A stretch of DNA of 58,159 nt, from contig WTXI01000231.1 in NCBI GenBank assembly GCA_022376515.1, positions 1-58,159 on the forward strand. The letters run 5' to 3'. The notes beneath the pieces were generated by a model. That model did no database searches, had not been told where the DNA came from, and saw only the letters and a program-made list of their open reading frames with translations. The stretch comes from Lactifluus volemus (Eukaryota > Basidiomycota > Agaricomycetes > Russulales > Russulaceae). Below, in pieces: positions 43,897-54,698 of the stretch; position 1 is the first letter of the stretch; each line of letters opens with the position of its first letter. The translations under genes were made by a program, and so were the position numbers.

Positions 43897-45835
43897 TGTA
43901 ACCAGTCCTGGCTCGGTACTTTAGATGTAAGTACCAAAGGAACCGCGTCATTGTCACGGTACGCGTGACGTAGCGCGTTCTGCCGCGTCACACCGAAACT
44001 GCCCGCCCGATCGGCCGGCAGTGTACCATCTTATCGCCGACCACCGACCACAGTACGGACAGCGCAACATATTACCGTATTCTCCCCGCGCTGTTAGCTC
44101 GATAAACTCTTCAGTATTCTTCTATTCTGCTGCTAGTAGTTTCATTTTCTACTGAGCTGAACTGCTTGCTTCAATCCCACTGAGACTGCAGACACTTTCT
44201 CCTCTGGTTTACCCCAACTTGACTCGCAAATTGCATTCGAGCCATCAAGTGGCCATATCTGTTCTCTGTAACGTAGTGCGTCAGTAGCTCCCCTATCCCA
44301 CCCGGGAGAGATGTAGGCCTGCGGAGAGTAACTCGGATAGTATATAGCTGGGGCTGCCAGTGGCATTAAATACGACCTTTTTGACCTTGAGATCACTGAA
44401 CAAAACACAGCTTAGGCCCCGAACGTACGCCCAAAGGCGCACCGGTGAGTTCGAGAGTAGATTATAGTGACTAGTATTGTTTTTCTTTGCTCGGTGATTT
44501 AGGTGCCTTCAAATACATCTCCGACCTCTAGTTACCTAGTGTAGTTGAGCATAGACGGCGTCAAGGTAAAGTTCGGACATGAGGGCTGTGTGGCTCTACA
44601 CAGAGCCCCACCAGGCGTAAAGATAGGAACGTGGTTGCGAAGCCAGCCGCACAACTGGCCGTATAGCTCCCTGACTGCAATATTTGCGCCAGAGCTTTCA
44701 CAATCAGGTATCAGTTGGAAGGCATTTCTGTGCGCGCGACTCATCCCTCGAACGCTTTTAGCGAGTTCACACTGAATTCGCGAATAGCATGGCAGCCGAG
44801 AGGTCATATTTGAGCCCTAACCCTCAAAAGAAACCGTAGAGGGGAAATGGAATTTTTGCAGGTGTCGACGCTACCAATACTGTGAGAGAGGCTCGAGGCC
44901 AGGGATACGGCGCCGGCTGCTCACTCAGCTGAGCAAAAGGGAAGGTCGAATCAATCGTTGATTGCAAAAGGTGGCGCTTATAGTTTGCGCACCCATGTTG
45001 GATTTGAAATGAATGAGGGAAGAGATGAGCTGAGAGCTCCGCTCAAACGAGGTACTACTAGCCACTGGTATCGCGATCGGACGGGAAGCATGGAAAACGA
45101 TGGAAATGAGCAAATTGCGCACTGTGTACACTGCACTCCAATGGTCTCATTGCCCGGACAGGAATGCAACCGACTAACGAGTCTTTGAGTGATGAACTTA
45201 ACCCACATACTCAACAGCTGGCAGGGAGGGCTGCCGCTTCTCTTCGCGTGGATACCCGATGTTTTCGTTGATTATGGCGTCAGACAGGCGGCGTTATAGA
45301 ATGTGACTGCTTTCGTTCTGATGCTAAGCACAATAAACTGGGACGAAAGAATGTTCAAACGTACAAACGTGCGTGCTAGCCAGTGTGACTGGGGCTGCGC
45401 AAGAAATTCATGCATAGAATATTGCTGCAAGATCCAACACGCTTGCCTTGACGCTTTTAGATCTGCAAACTTTAGAATGAGAGACTAATCATGAGTCAGG
45501 AACTCCACCCCGTGCCATCAATTTCACGCTTGGTTTCAGGGGAAAAGTCCCGGGGAGCTGTGCCCACAACTACGCGGTCAACGAAACTCTGAACACGATA
45601 TGACGAGAATATACTCAGTCTAAAAACGATGATATTCAAGTATGAGATGGTGAGGAATACATCACAAAGCAAAAGATTCGGGATTATGGGTGAGGAGATA
45701 CTCATCTCCCAGGACTGAGACATCATCCACGAGAGAAAACAAATTTAGCCATAGACTGCTTCGAAGCCGATTTGGGGGATTTTGAATGGTGAACTCGAGC
45801 AGTGTTTCCATGAATGGTAGTGATATTGAGCAGAC
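43897..45835. other. Gene-poor region upstream of RFC5
   Basis: About 1.9 kb. Besides the MluI box I see no supported gene; open frames here are short, unspliced and without domains. A TATATA-like stretch lies near 44340. Confidence 0.5.
43961..43966. promoter_or_regulatory. ACGCGT MluI cell-cycle box in the RFC5 promoter
   Basis: The core is embedded in TACGCGTGACG, 65 bp upstream of the RFC5 start codon. Replication genes are classic MBF targets in ascomycete yeasts. The close position makes this the better of the two MluI boxes noted, but a single hexamer is weak evidence. Confidence 0.4.
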
Positions 45836-46802
45836 TCATATCATCTGTGACAGCGTCAGCGACTTCCACCAGCATAGACGACTGCTGAAACATCGCGCAC
45901 ATACTTCGATATGACCCGGTCGGCGGTATACTACGCCCTCTACATTGTGTGTCGCGGCAGATATTCGACCCTTCGGGGGGTCTACTAATGACGGATCAAT
46001 CCACGTGTGATAAGAATCACTTGTGGAAGCGCTGAATTTGTCCTCGGGGGACGCGTGCTCACTGCCAAATACGGTTGGACTGCCTGGTACTTTGGCATAC
46101 GGGTCCTGCAGTTCGATTGGCGTTGGGGGCTCAACTTGAATTTCGTCCTTAAGAGGGACCGCATCGAAATTGACATAAACGGAAGAGTGGAAGACATCCC
46201 GAAGCCAGGAAAGCACGAAAAAGGCCACGTGCCTGTGGGCGAGGATTGGATGAGTGCGAGGATAGAATCAAGGATGATCGCACCGGAAAGCAGGAACTGA
46301 GCGATGCCAGATGGATGTCAGCAGGGCACGGGAAATCGCAATCTCGGCACTTCGGTCGTAGAGGATGGTGACCGAATGAGCAGGGTGTCTCTTTAATGAG
46401 AGAGATCAGAGATTGAGACAAGTAGAGATGTTGGGGTTCAACCCACAACGAAGTACCGTAACCCTATCCGAAAAAGTTGATCTATGGTCAGCAGCCAACT
46501 GACTAGAATGATGAAGCTGTGTTCAAAGTGCTCGCAAAGTTCTTCATATTCGCTCTTAAACTTCCATTGAAGGCGATCTGGCTGGTTTTATGGTTCATAA
46601 GACATGATTCGACAGATGAAAGGGGTAGACTTACGTCCCATGGCGACGTTGTGGACAGTTCTATAGGTTTAGTGGTGGTAGTAGAAGATGACTCGGAGAG
46701 TGAAGCTGACAGTGGACTACCAATAGAGTAGTGGAGGTCATTGTGGGCTCTCTTTATAGTCCACAAATGATTTCGAGAAACTTTTCTAAGGGGGCCAGCC
46801 AT
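45836..46802 (-). CDS. Hypothetical protein with membrane segments
   Basis: Four exons fit in phase: 46635-46802, 46450-46581, 46284-46390 and 45836-46232, giving about 267 residues. A Ser/Thr-rich N-terminus is followed by RLQWKFKSEYEELCEHFEHS, hydrophobic stretches (FIILVSWLLTIDQLFRIGL and HVAFFVLSWLRDVFHSSVYV) and a hydrophilic tail beginning VPLKDEIQVEPPTPIELQDP. I do not recognise a family. The consistent phases and conservative GT-AG junctions support a real gene, although the donor after YF (GTTGTG) is weak. It is divergent from the FPPS-like gene with 242 bp between starts. Confidence 0.5.
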
Positions 46803-47044
46803 GGATGGACACGGAAGGGGACGGGCATGGAAGTTATAAGGCTGGCGAATATAAAAGGTTTTACTGATCAAAATCGCCGTCTGCATGACAATCGGTGGGA
46901 ATATTATATCTCCACATCTTGACAGACGGAGTCAAAATTCCGACCATCCAAATTAGGAAAGGTGAATTAATTACGACCAATTGAGGAAATGCTTGAACGC
47001 CTTCTCTTTAAGTTGATCCATGTACCGTACAGCTCCTCAATATC
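46803..47044. promoter_or_regulatory. Divergent promoter of the hypothetical and FPPS-like genes
   Basis: The start codons at 46802 (-) and 47045 (+) are 242 bp apart, so promoter elements are probably shared. No specific site was identified. Confidence 0.4.
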
Positions 47045-48348
47045 ATGTCTCTTTCCCCCCGGAGTTCTACCTTCACCCACAGCTGGTCCCCGACGACGGT
47101 GAGGACCGCAGTTGCGCGAGATGAATTCGAGATCTTGTATCCTACCATTCGCGGCTTTTTACTTCTTCAATTCGAGGCGCATAACATGCCACGGGATGTG
47201 ATTGAATACTATGAACGCGTGTGTCAACACCCTCTCTCGCTTTCATGCCGTAGTGACTTACCTCGGCGGCCAAGTGTCTTGACTACAACACCTTCAGTGG
47301 CCAATACAAGACTGGTCTTCTTGTCGTTGAGACGGCTGAAGCTTTCAAGGGACGACCGTTGAGTGATACTGAATATCAAAACGCTGCAATTCTCGGATGG
47401 GCCCTCATATTCGTTCGTCCAACGTTTACTTCCTGTTTTCTTCGCGTGACAATTCGTGCGCAGTTGCACTCCTACTTCGTAGTGTCAGACAATATTGTCG
47501 ACCAGGTCGCAACAACTCATGGAAAGTTGGCGTGGCATCGTGTGGCCGGTATAGGTTGGAAAGCACTCAACGACGCGTTCCTATTGGATGGTGCTGTTTA
47601 CCAGCTATTGCGCGAGCACCTCCGACAAGAACCATACTATGTCGACTTGATCGAGCTTTTGCACGAGACTCGCCACCCTGCTTTCTTCCGTAACCCAATT
47701 CCGGTGGGTGTCTCAAAACCTCAGAGGCTGATGTATCCTCATGTCCCGTCCAAATTTCATACTTGAGCAGCAGCAGTTCCAAACTCCAACTGATCTGTGA
47801 GCCCTCTAACCTCGCAATGTTAACACACACACTCAAATCCACTTAGTCAGAAGGTTGCTAGCATCTACAAGTCTGCGATCTATTCGTTCTATCTCCCTAT
47901 AGCTCTCTCCATGATCTTTTGTGGCTTTCCTGTCGAGAAATCATCATCCCTCGATTTCAATTATTACGACAGTGTGCTCGAGATCCTCCTCCCACTTGGC
48001 GAATACGCGCAAATGCAAGGGGAGTACTTTGAGAGCCGTGCCGGCCACGCCCCAAGGCACCGCTCTTGGTGTTTCGATGTCGTCCAGACCACCGGATCCC
48101 CTCAACAGCTTGCGACCCTAGAAACACACTTTGGAAAGGAGGACTCCACCTCTCAATTACACGTGCGGAGCGTTTTCGAGGAAGGGGGAGTCGATGCACG
48201 CTATCAGCAGTATGCAGAAGACGCGTACACACGGATCAGTGGCCTGATTGATGCCCTTCCTGAATTGCAAAGCCCGAACGGTGATGCAGTACTTCGCCGC
48301 TCCGTGTTCCGTACTCTGCTCGAGGAAGTTCATGGTCGTACAGACTGA
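47045..48348 (+). CDS. Farnesyl-diphosphate-synthase paralogue lacking catalytic motifs
   Basis: Clear homology to FPPS (ERG20): RDEFEILYPTIRGFLLLQFE, RCLDYNTFSGQYKTGLLVVE, SDTEYQNAAILGW, LNDAFLLDGAVYQLL, RQEPYYVDLIELLHET, IYKSAIYSFYLPIAL and a matching C-terminus (FRTLLEEVHGRTD). The best model has five exons: 47045-47218, 47275-47412, 47464-47703, 47771-47796 and 47847-48348, about 359 residues. Nearly every catalytic element is changed. The first Asp-rich motif DDxxD reads DNIVD. The substrate-binding TRRGQ reads TTHGK. The TExGQxxD helix is replaced by RHPAFFRNPI. The second DDxxD reads GEYFE. The GTDIQDNK segment is absent. An active enzyme is very unlikely. The frame and splice sites are nevertheless kept over the whole length, so it may be a pseudoenzyme or a young pseudogene. 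The intron flanking the tiny 26-nt exon is the least certain part. Confidence 0.75.
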
Positions 48349-49084
48349 AGGCTTCCAGGACAGCCTCGCTTTTTTTTTTTTTCTTCCATGGGATGACGCA
48401 CGGGGAGGTTGTCAATTATACTCAATTTTTATTTCCTTATCAGTCAATATGCATCACTGACGAAGTTGATTACAGTAATTAGACGGTAGACAAAACGCAC
48501 ATGTGAATAGTTTACCTGTTGCTTACGTCGATAAACGATTTAGCAGCAACCGCATCTCGGATCAGAACAAACTGTCATGTAAATGAGGCAAGGCGCTCAT
48601 GCCGCCCAGAATTGATGACGGTGCACACGTGGATGCGGAACAGAAGGACAATAGCATTTTACGTCTTTGTTTTCCTATCCGAGGTTCGATTTTAATCGCA
48701 ACTCGACGTTGTTACCATTTCAGAACTTTGCAGGGGGACTCAACCACAGACAGTACATATTTAGCGTTCGCAAATTGTCACTTTGCCAGTCGGTCATGCG
48801 GCGCCGTGGACAACGACAAAATGCCGATGGACTCGGAGGGTTCGTCGTCCTCTTACCGGCAAGTTTCACACGAGAGAGAACCGGAATTGCACGGGAGATA
48901 GCACGCTGACGGGCTTCCCATCCATTTCTGAAGGCATGTCATACAAACTTTGACATCAAGTATGTACAGCATAATCACGATCGAACCAGAGTCTCGTCCT
49001 CGTAGAAAACAATCAACGTCATCGGGAAAATTGTTGACCCGGAAGTAGAACGGAGATCTGCTATTCTGTACAGTACAGTATCGT
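48349..49084. other. Intergenic region between convergent FPPS-like and RAI1 genes
   Basis: 736 bp containing the two 3' ends. A long T run lies at about 48371-48383. Open frames of about 80-100 codons near 48.6-48.9 kb have no recognised domain, so no gene is called. Confidence 0.45.
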
Positions 49085-50667
49085 TTATATTTGCCATCCA
49101 GGTGGAAGAGCGCTCGGTCTCACCGCCGCCGAAGACCGACTCGATTCCGGCTTGGTGCTGCCGGTGCTGCTGCCGTGCTCGTCGCCAGTGTCGTCCTGCA
49201 TTTCCTTCCAATACCAATCTGGCAAGAAACCCACACGGTCTTCGCCAGCTTCCACTTCCCGACGCTCATCCTCCCGAAGCAAAGTCAACTCGACGCCGAC
49301 GCACGGTGTGAACTTGACGCGCCAGACGCTATCCGGCGCCGCCCCCGACACCACCACGTTGCTTTTTATCCACGCCAGGAACGTTTCGGCCCACTCTAAG
49401 CAGATTTGATGATCCCAAGCGTGAGGTTTGCCGCGAACCATTCGTGGAATCTCGAGCGTCTTGAAAGATTGGACGGTCGTCAGTTGGCCCTTCGGCGTAC
49501 GAAAGCCAACGACGATTTCCTATACACCACAACGTGAGCCGACGGCAATCCCGCAAAAAAAGTCACACAGTAGCGCACCGGTACGCCCAGAAGAAATGAT
49601 TGGAAATAGAATTTCAGGAGTTTTCTGATCAGAAAGGAAAGATAAGCTCAGCCGAGGTATCGAGATGACTCCTCACCTCTCGAACCGCGCTTCATCTCGG
49701 GCCCCGCGTATAACCATCGAAGTTTTCAGCTCGACTAATGTATCATTACGATCGCTGTATCGGTCTTGTAAATTCTGTCAGCACCAAGCTCGAGACACAT
49801 TATGAAAAATGAAATTTATACCTCTCACGCAATCCACCTCTCCACCAATGACTATACGCGTGTCACCTAGTTTGGTCTTGACAACACTACACCATTGCAC
49901 ATTTGTGTCTACGTCCCCACCCCAGCCTGACGAGGCGTCAGGTGTCGATGCAGTACACCATGATTCAAAAGCGTAGCCATAGTATGTCTGCATGAGATGG
50001 TGTGGTGTCATGTCTTCCCTGTACGCTTTAAACATGTCGCTCCCGACTCTTGAATAGAAACTACGACTCACTTTTCCTTGAGTCGAGCATCACTGAGGAA
50101 TTCCTCAAAGTATAACGTGCCATTATTGGCCATGACATTGAGTTCCCACCCGTCTCGGTCTTCATAAGGTGCCGTCAGGATTCTCACTCACAGATAAGGC
50201 TGGGCTCAGTAAATGCACGACGTATAAACAAGAATGGCTGGCACACACTTTGTCATTACCCCACGCCAACTGATCACGCCGACAACAGGGTGTCCAGTCC
50301 CTCGGCTCTGAATCTCTAGGACGGCTCGGAGAAGTCCATCGAGACGACCTCTCTCTTCGGGACGACGAATCCAACGTTCGTATCCGTGGGCAAGGTCGGC
50401 GCCAGGAGGAGGGGCAACGTAGTATCGCATAGCAGCATCCGAAAATTCGAGTTGGCGCGATTTGTCGTAGGAGAAAGTGATCAAAGGGCGCGGTCGCTGG
50501 AAGGGGACTACACGCGAGATAGAGTGCGAAGTGTCGGGATAAGAAAGGCTGAGAGATGGGTGAAGAGAAATGTCATGACCCAGTCGAGGACGTTTCTGTA
50601 TTACTCGTTCATTCGCGTCGTTTGGGTCTGAAGAGACGGTCGACAAGGGGCGTTTTGTTGATGCCAT
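49085..50667 (-). CDS. RAI1: RAI1/DXO decapping nuclease
   Basis: RAI1/DXO-family enzyme that removes incomplete or non-canonical 5' caps from RNA and partners the 5'-3' exonuclease Rat1 in the nucleus. Six exons: 50249-50667, 50072-50182, 49822-50039, 49677-49764, 49579-49624 and 49085-49519, about 438 residues. Active-site motifs are present in order: GYERWIRRPEERGRLDGLL, QTYYGYAFESW, IGGEVDC (acidic pair), LVELKTSMVI and KLLKFYFQSFLLGVP. The C-terminal region adds an acidic/Ser-rich tail. The second intron is unusually short: 32 nt (50040-50071) with one acceptor, or 23 nt with another; both keep the frame and reading through gives a stop. The N-terminus has KRPLS and QKRPRL patches typical of nuclear targeting. 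It is divergent from the next gene with 122 bp between starts. Confidence 0.92.
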
Positions 50668-50789
50668 GAGCTGAGAGGTGCTGAATAGTTTATGTAAGAA
50701 AGTCGCGATGAAAGCCGCAAATTATGCTACGCGGTGTACCTCATCCGCTTTCATCTCTTTCCCTCAAGCTCAGGTATCGATAATTTTGA
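50668..50789. promoter_or_regulatory. 122-bp divergent promoter of RAI1 and the unknown gene
   Basis: RAI1 starts at 50667 (-) and the unknown gene at 50790 (+), so one short region must serve both. No individual site identified. Confidence 0.5.
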
Positions 50790-52560
50790 ATGGTAACTAG
50801 TCAGACGATGCAACCCTATCACCGAGAGACTGTGGTAGGTTTCCTATCTTTCTCGCGCTCTGCTATATCCAACTCACTTTCAGGTGGGGAAACCTGAAAA
50901 AGGCAACAACCTTGCTAGAGTGGCAAGCGGGATACCATACGGGTGAGTGGCGTGTTCACGAGTAATACGATCTTGCAGTCCCTCACGGAAACAAGCAAGG
51001 CAGGTGTCCTCCAGTGCATTCACTCAGCATCTTGGGGTTGCGTTAAGTCGAGCCTTCGAACGTAGGCTTGGTACAGCGCCATCTCAGGAAGACGTTAATA
51101 AGGCAGTTAACACGCTTAGTGGGACTAAAGGATCAGCTTTCCTGCAACATGTGGCGCGTGTGCAAGAGCAGCTAGCTTGCCTACATTCGAAGCTACAGAA
51201 GTCTCAGGAGCCACAAAGCCACACGCGCGACACAGTCGAGGATATTTCCGCAACCCCTTTGTGGCCTAAGAAGAGGTCCTTGGAACCCCACGACCCACCT
51301 CGAGAAACAAAGCGGGCACATCTTGAAAGCATGAATTCACCTCCCCACACATCCGACCCGCGAAACGCAGCAAAATCTTTACTAGCAACACCTATGTCCC
51401 ATAGCGCGCCAGTTGACCCACGAAGCATGCGTTCTGATCCTAGAATCCCTCCAACGGACTCGGCCGGGACACAGGCCACTGTTGATTCATCACCGCAACC
51501 ACTCGATACAGACACCGAGCAACCAATACAGCCAGATCCCGCAGAATCCAACCCCGAGAGTGAAGCGGAACAGCAACCTTCAAATGATGCTATAGATGAT
51601 GACAATGGGAATGGTGGACACACAAAAGAAGTCCCGTCGACAACGCACCGCGAATCTCAGGCTGCACCTGGTCCTTCCACACCTGTTCAAACGACACTCC
51701 CGGGAGAGTCGTCGCCTTCCGTATCCACTTCCCATCCTGAACCTGAACCAAAACAGTCCCACTTAACCGCACCGGACACCCAACCTCAGCGATCCACCTC
51801 AGAAATAGAGATAAGCTTCAACATTCCGGCATCGCCCGCTGCTCCCCCATATTTCCGATCACAGTCATCCGCTCCACCAACCCCGTTTGTGGCCAACGTT
51901 CCAGGAATTTGGGCAATCCAAGTCGGCAAACCTTCAGCTAGCCAGACCGATATGACATTCGAGGTGGACCAAGACACCGCGATCTCTGTGCGCCGCTGGG
52001 CCACTCGTAGAGATGGTTTCGAGTACGCACTTTTGCTTTTTTTTTCATCCCTTCTACAAACAAAAACTCCTCCCTAGCCCCGATTCACGACATGTCGTGG
52101 TCAGCGTCGTCGCGTTGAATGCCGCGGCAGTTTCCGACGCCCAGCAGAGCGTGTCGCAGAGTCCAGGAGGCATATCACCTCAAGCTTTTGCTCTGGCCCT
52201 GCGTGATTTACGACCAAAGTGGCCCGACGATGGTAGCCTCGTGCTCCTAGTGGATGCTGGTCAACCTGGAGAGCAGAGTTGGCTCACATCTGACATGGTC
52301 TGCTCTCTCTTTTTCCAGTGTCGTCAAGTCATAAGCTGATTGCCTTTTAGTCGGCCGACAAGCCACTGGACATAACAGACGTTGTTCGTGAGGGCACAAA
52401 TTCGCTTCGCATCGTTCAGCTCAAGAACATGGTGGATGTCGTTTTCGCTATATACGCTGCGCCGCCCACGCCTGAGGATCTAGATGCTGCTCGCGATTGG
52501 GAGAAACACCGCGGGTTATTTTCGTTTCGTCAGCCGCGGTCGAGGCGATTGTTTGGATAA
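50790..52560 (+). CDS. Unknown conserved-looking protein with disordered middle
   Basis: Five exons in phase: 50790-50834, 50884-50942, 50979-52022, 52078-52297 and 52351-52560, giving 525 residues. Residues 1-120 are helical (LSRAFERRLGTAPSQEDVNK and FLQHVARVQEQLACLHSKLQ). The middle (about 120-340) is Pro/Ser/Glu/Gln-rich and disordered. The C-terminal 180 residues are ordered, with a beta-rich pattern: IWAIQVGKPSASQ, FEVDQDTAISVRRWATR, RHVVVSVVALNAAAV, WPDDGSLVLLVDAGQPG, LDITDVVREGTNSLRIVQL and KNMVDVVFAIYAAPPTPEDL. This C-terminal domain faintly recalls the PINIT region of SUMO ligases, but there is no SP-RING, so I assign no function. Intron 2 is only 36 nt (50943-50978). Confidence 0.7.
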
Positions 52561-52787
52561 ATCAGACCCACAATATGTTCTTAGATGTATCACATGTACT
52601 CGGATGCGTATGCATATGAAACCGACGCGTAAATGGGGTTACGGGATATTCATGGTGTAGTTTTAAATCATTTTATGCTGCACAGGATTACCGCCGGAAC
52701 CGGTTGATGGGCTTGTCATTATGCCATAAAACCCAGTTGTTGTATCAAAAACCCTCGTAGATCATACCTGTTGGCCACCTTTGGAGG

Positions 52788-54136
52788 ATGTCACATCCTG
52801 ACTACAGTGCGCAAGGATGGAAACACATCCTAGTCTCTTTGGACGGTCCTGTTGCCATCTTGAAAATCAACCGGACGAAGCAGTACGCAAAACCCTTCCC
52901 CTTCCCCTACTCTGCCAATCGCAAACTGAGTCTTCTCAATAGTCGCAACACGTTTGTGCCTTCAGTCGGGCATGATATTGTCGCTGCTTACGAGCTCTTT
53001 GACCGCGATGACCGAGTGCGCGTCGTCATCTGCACGGCTGACCCCACCGCTGCTGCATTCTGCTCCGGGGTACGACTTTGTTTGCCCTTCGCCAATAATC
53101 ACGATGGAGGTGACGAGCTATTTTTTCCCCCCTTACCACAGGCAGATCTTTCACAAGGTTGGGACAGGATATTTAACGAGGACGACGAACATCAGGGTCG
53201 ACATAGTGAGTTTTTTTTGGTTCCTATCTACAACACCCCCAAAACATCTCTTCACCACATCGAACCACAATTTAGCGCACAGGGACTCCGGTGGAAAGGT
53301 GACACTTGCCATCTTCCGCTGCAGAAAGATCACCATCTGTGCTGTGAATGGACATGCCGCTGGCGTGGGCGTAACCGGTCTCCAGCTCCCGTGCGATTTC
53401 CGTTTCGTTTGGTCGGGAGCCAAGCTCTCTTTTCCGTTTGTGCGTCGTGGGATTGCAGCAGAAGGTGCGTTTTGGATTACCACATAGTTCTCTCCCCCCC
53501 CTCTTAGCCCTCTCTTCGAGTCTGAGTATACCATACCGAGAACCGGAGAGAGAAGTGCGTGCACACCGTGACACAGGGAGGGAGGGGCTTGAACGATGAA
53601 CCCAAAAAAAAAAACTTTCTCAACTGACGAAAGTTTCCTTGCAGCGGTCTCGAGCTATCTCCTACCGCGCCTGTTGGGCTATTCGCGCGCGGTCGCGCTG
53701 CTGCTCGCAGGTGGCACATACAAGTCTGACTCGCCACTTCTCCAGGGACTCTACTATGCGACGTTCGCGAAGCGTGAAGACGTGTTCCCGGCTGCGCTCG
53801 CGTTCGCACACGAGCTCGGGGCGAATACGTCGCAGACGGGCGTAGCTTGGACAAAGGCGCTGCTGTGGCGCGGCGCCGATAGTATCGAGGGACAGCACAT
53901 ACTCGACTCGCGTGGGATTGCCGACTTGGGTTCGCGCGGGGACGCTGCGGAAGGTGCGCGAGCGTTCATGGAGCGTCGGCCCGTCCAGTTCAAGGATGTG
54001 CTGTCGAAAGATTTGTCTGATTTTGTTCCCTGGGTACGTCCACTCGTACTGTTAGCGTGTTTATATCGTCGTCGAGCCTAATCATCCTTTTAAGTGGATG
54101 GAATTGGACGTGAGACAGCGCAAATCAAAGCTTTAG
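52788..54136 (+). CDS. Peroxisomal enoyl-CoA hydratase/isomerase
   Basis: Crotonase-fold enzyme expected to act on enoyl-CoA in fatty-acid beta-oxidation. Six exons: 52788-52882, 52943-53069, 53142-53205, 53276-53464, 53645-54033 and 54095-54136, giving 301 residues. Motifs include [21 protein letters not shown] (first oxyanion-hole part), [20 protein letters not shown] (second part), [20 protein letters not shown] and [15 protein letters not shown] with the acidic residue corresponding to the catalytic Glu of the hydratase. The final exon ends in RQRKSKL, a textbook PTS1 peroxisomal signal, which supports both the splice choice and the location. The 180-nt intron 53465-53644 is the longest in the gene and contains an A run. 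Whether it is a hydratase or a delta3-delta2 isomerase cannot be settled. Confidence 0.88.
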
Positions 54137-54698
54137 CGTTAGACAAATGGCGTGTGTGGGGATAAATGGTTGGTATTAGTCGTGACCCTTTGGTGTATCT
54201 AGTCGCATATTCGCACTATTTATGAAAAATGACGAGAATGCTTGTCCGAGTAGCGGAGGACGACATTAAGCGACGTACTCGGCTGGTGCCGCTATGGGCT
54301 CATCGGGGACGACGCGACAGGGCCAGCATTTCCGCACATTCAAGAAACTGAGCGCACAAACGGATACAGGTGCTTTAGATCGAAACATAAATCTCGCGTA
54401 TCGATTGTGGTCGAATGTGATCGAAAACAAATTCAAATTGTATCAACTAATATCAATCCACCTTGAATCACAGTTGAATTCAATGCAATAAACTAGGTCT
54501 TGTCGTGCTCCGCTGACACTTGGAGGAGCTGGTATAAATAAACTAGGGGTATGCCTGTTGCGACAGTGGGCTGAACAAGCGGGGAGGGTACCATATTTGA
54601 CATTATTTGTATTTTTGTTTATATTTATTTAATTCTATATTCAAATCTTATCAACCCGAATTAGGTCATCTGCCAGTGGCCGCGAGGCTTTGCGACCA
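54137..54698. other. Intergenic, AT-rich before the PrpF-like gene
   Basis: 562 bp without a gene. It is AT-rich near 54600-54650, consistent with promoter DNA for the next gene. Confidence 0.4.
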
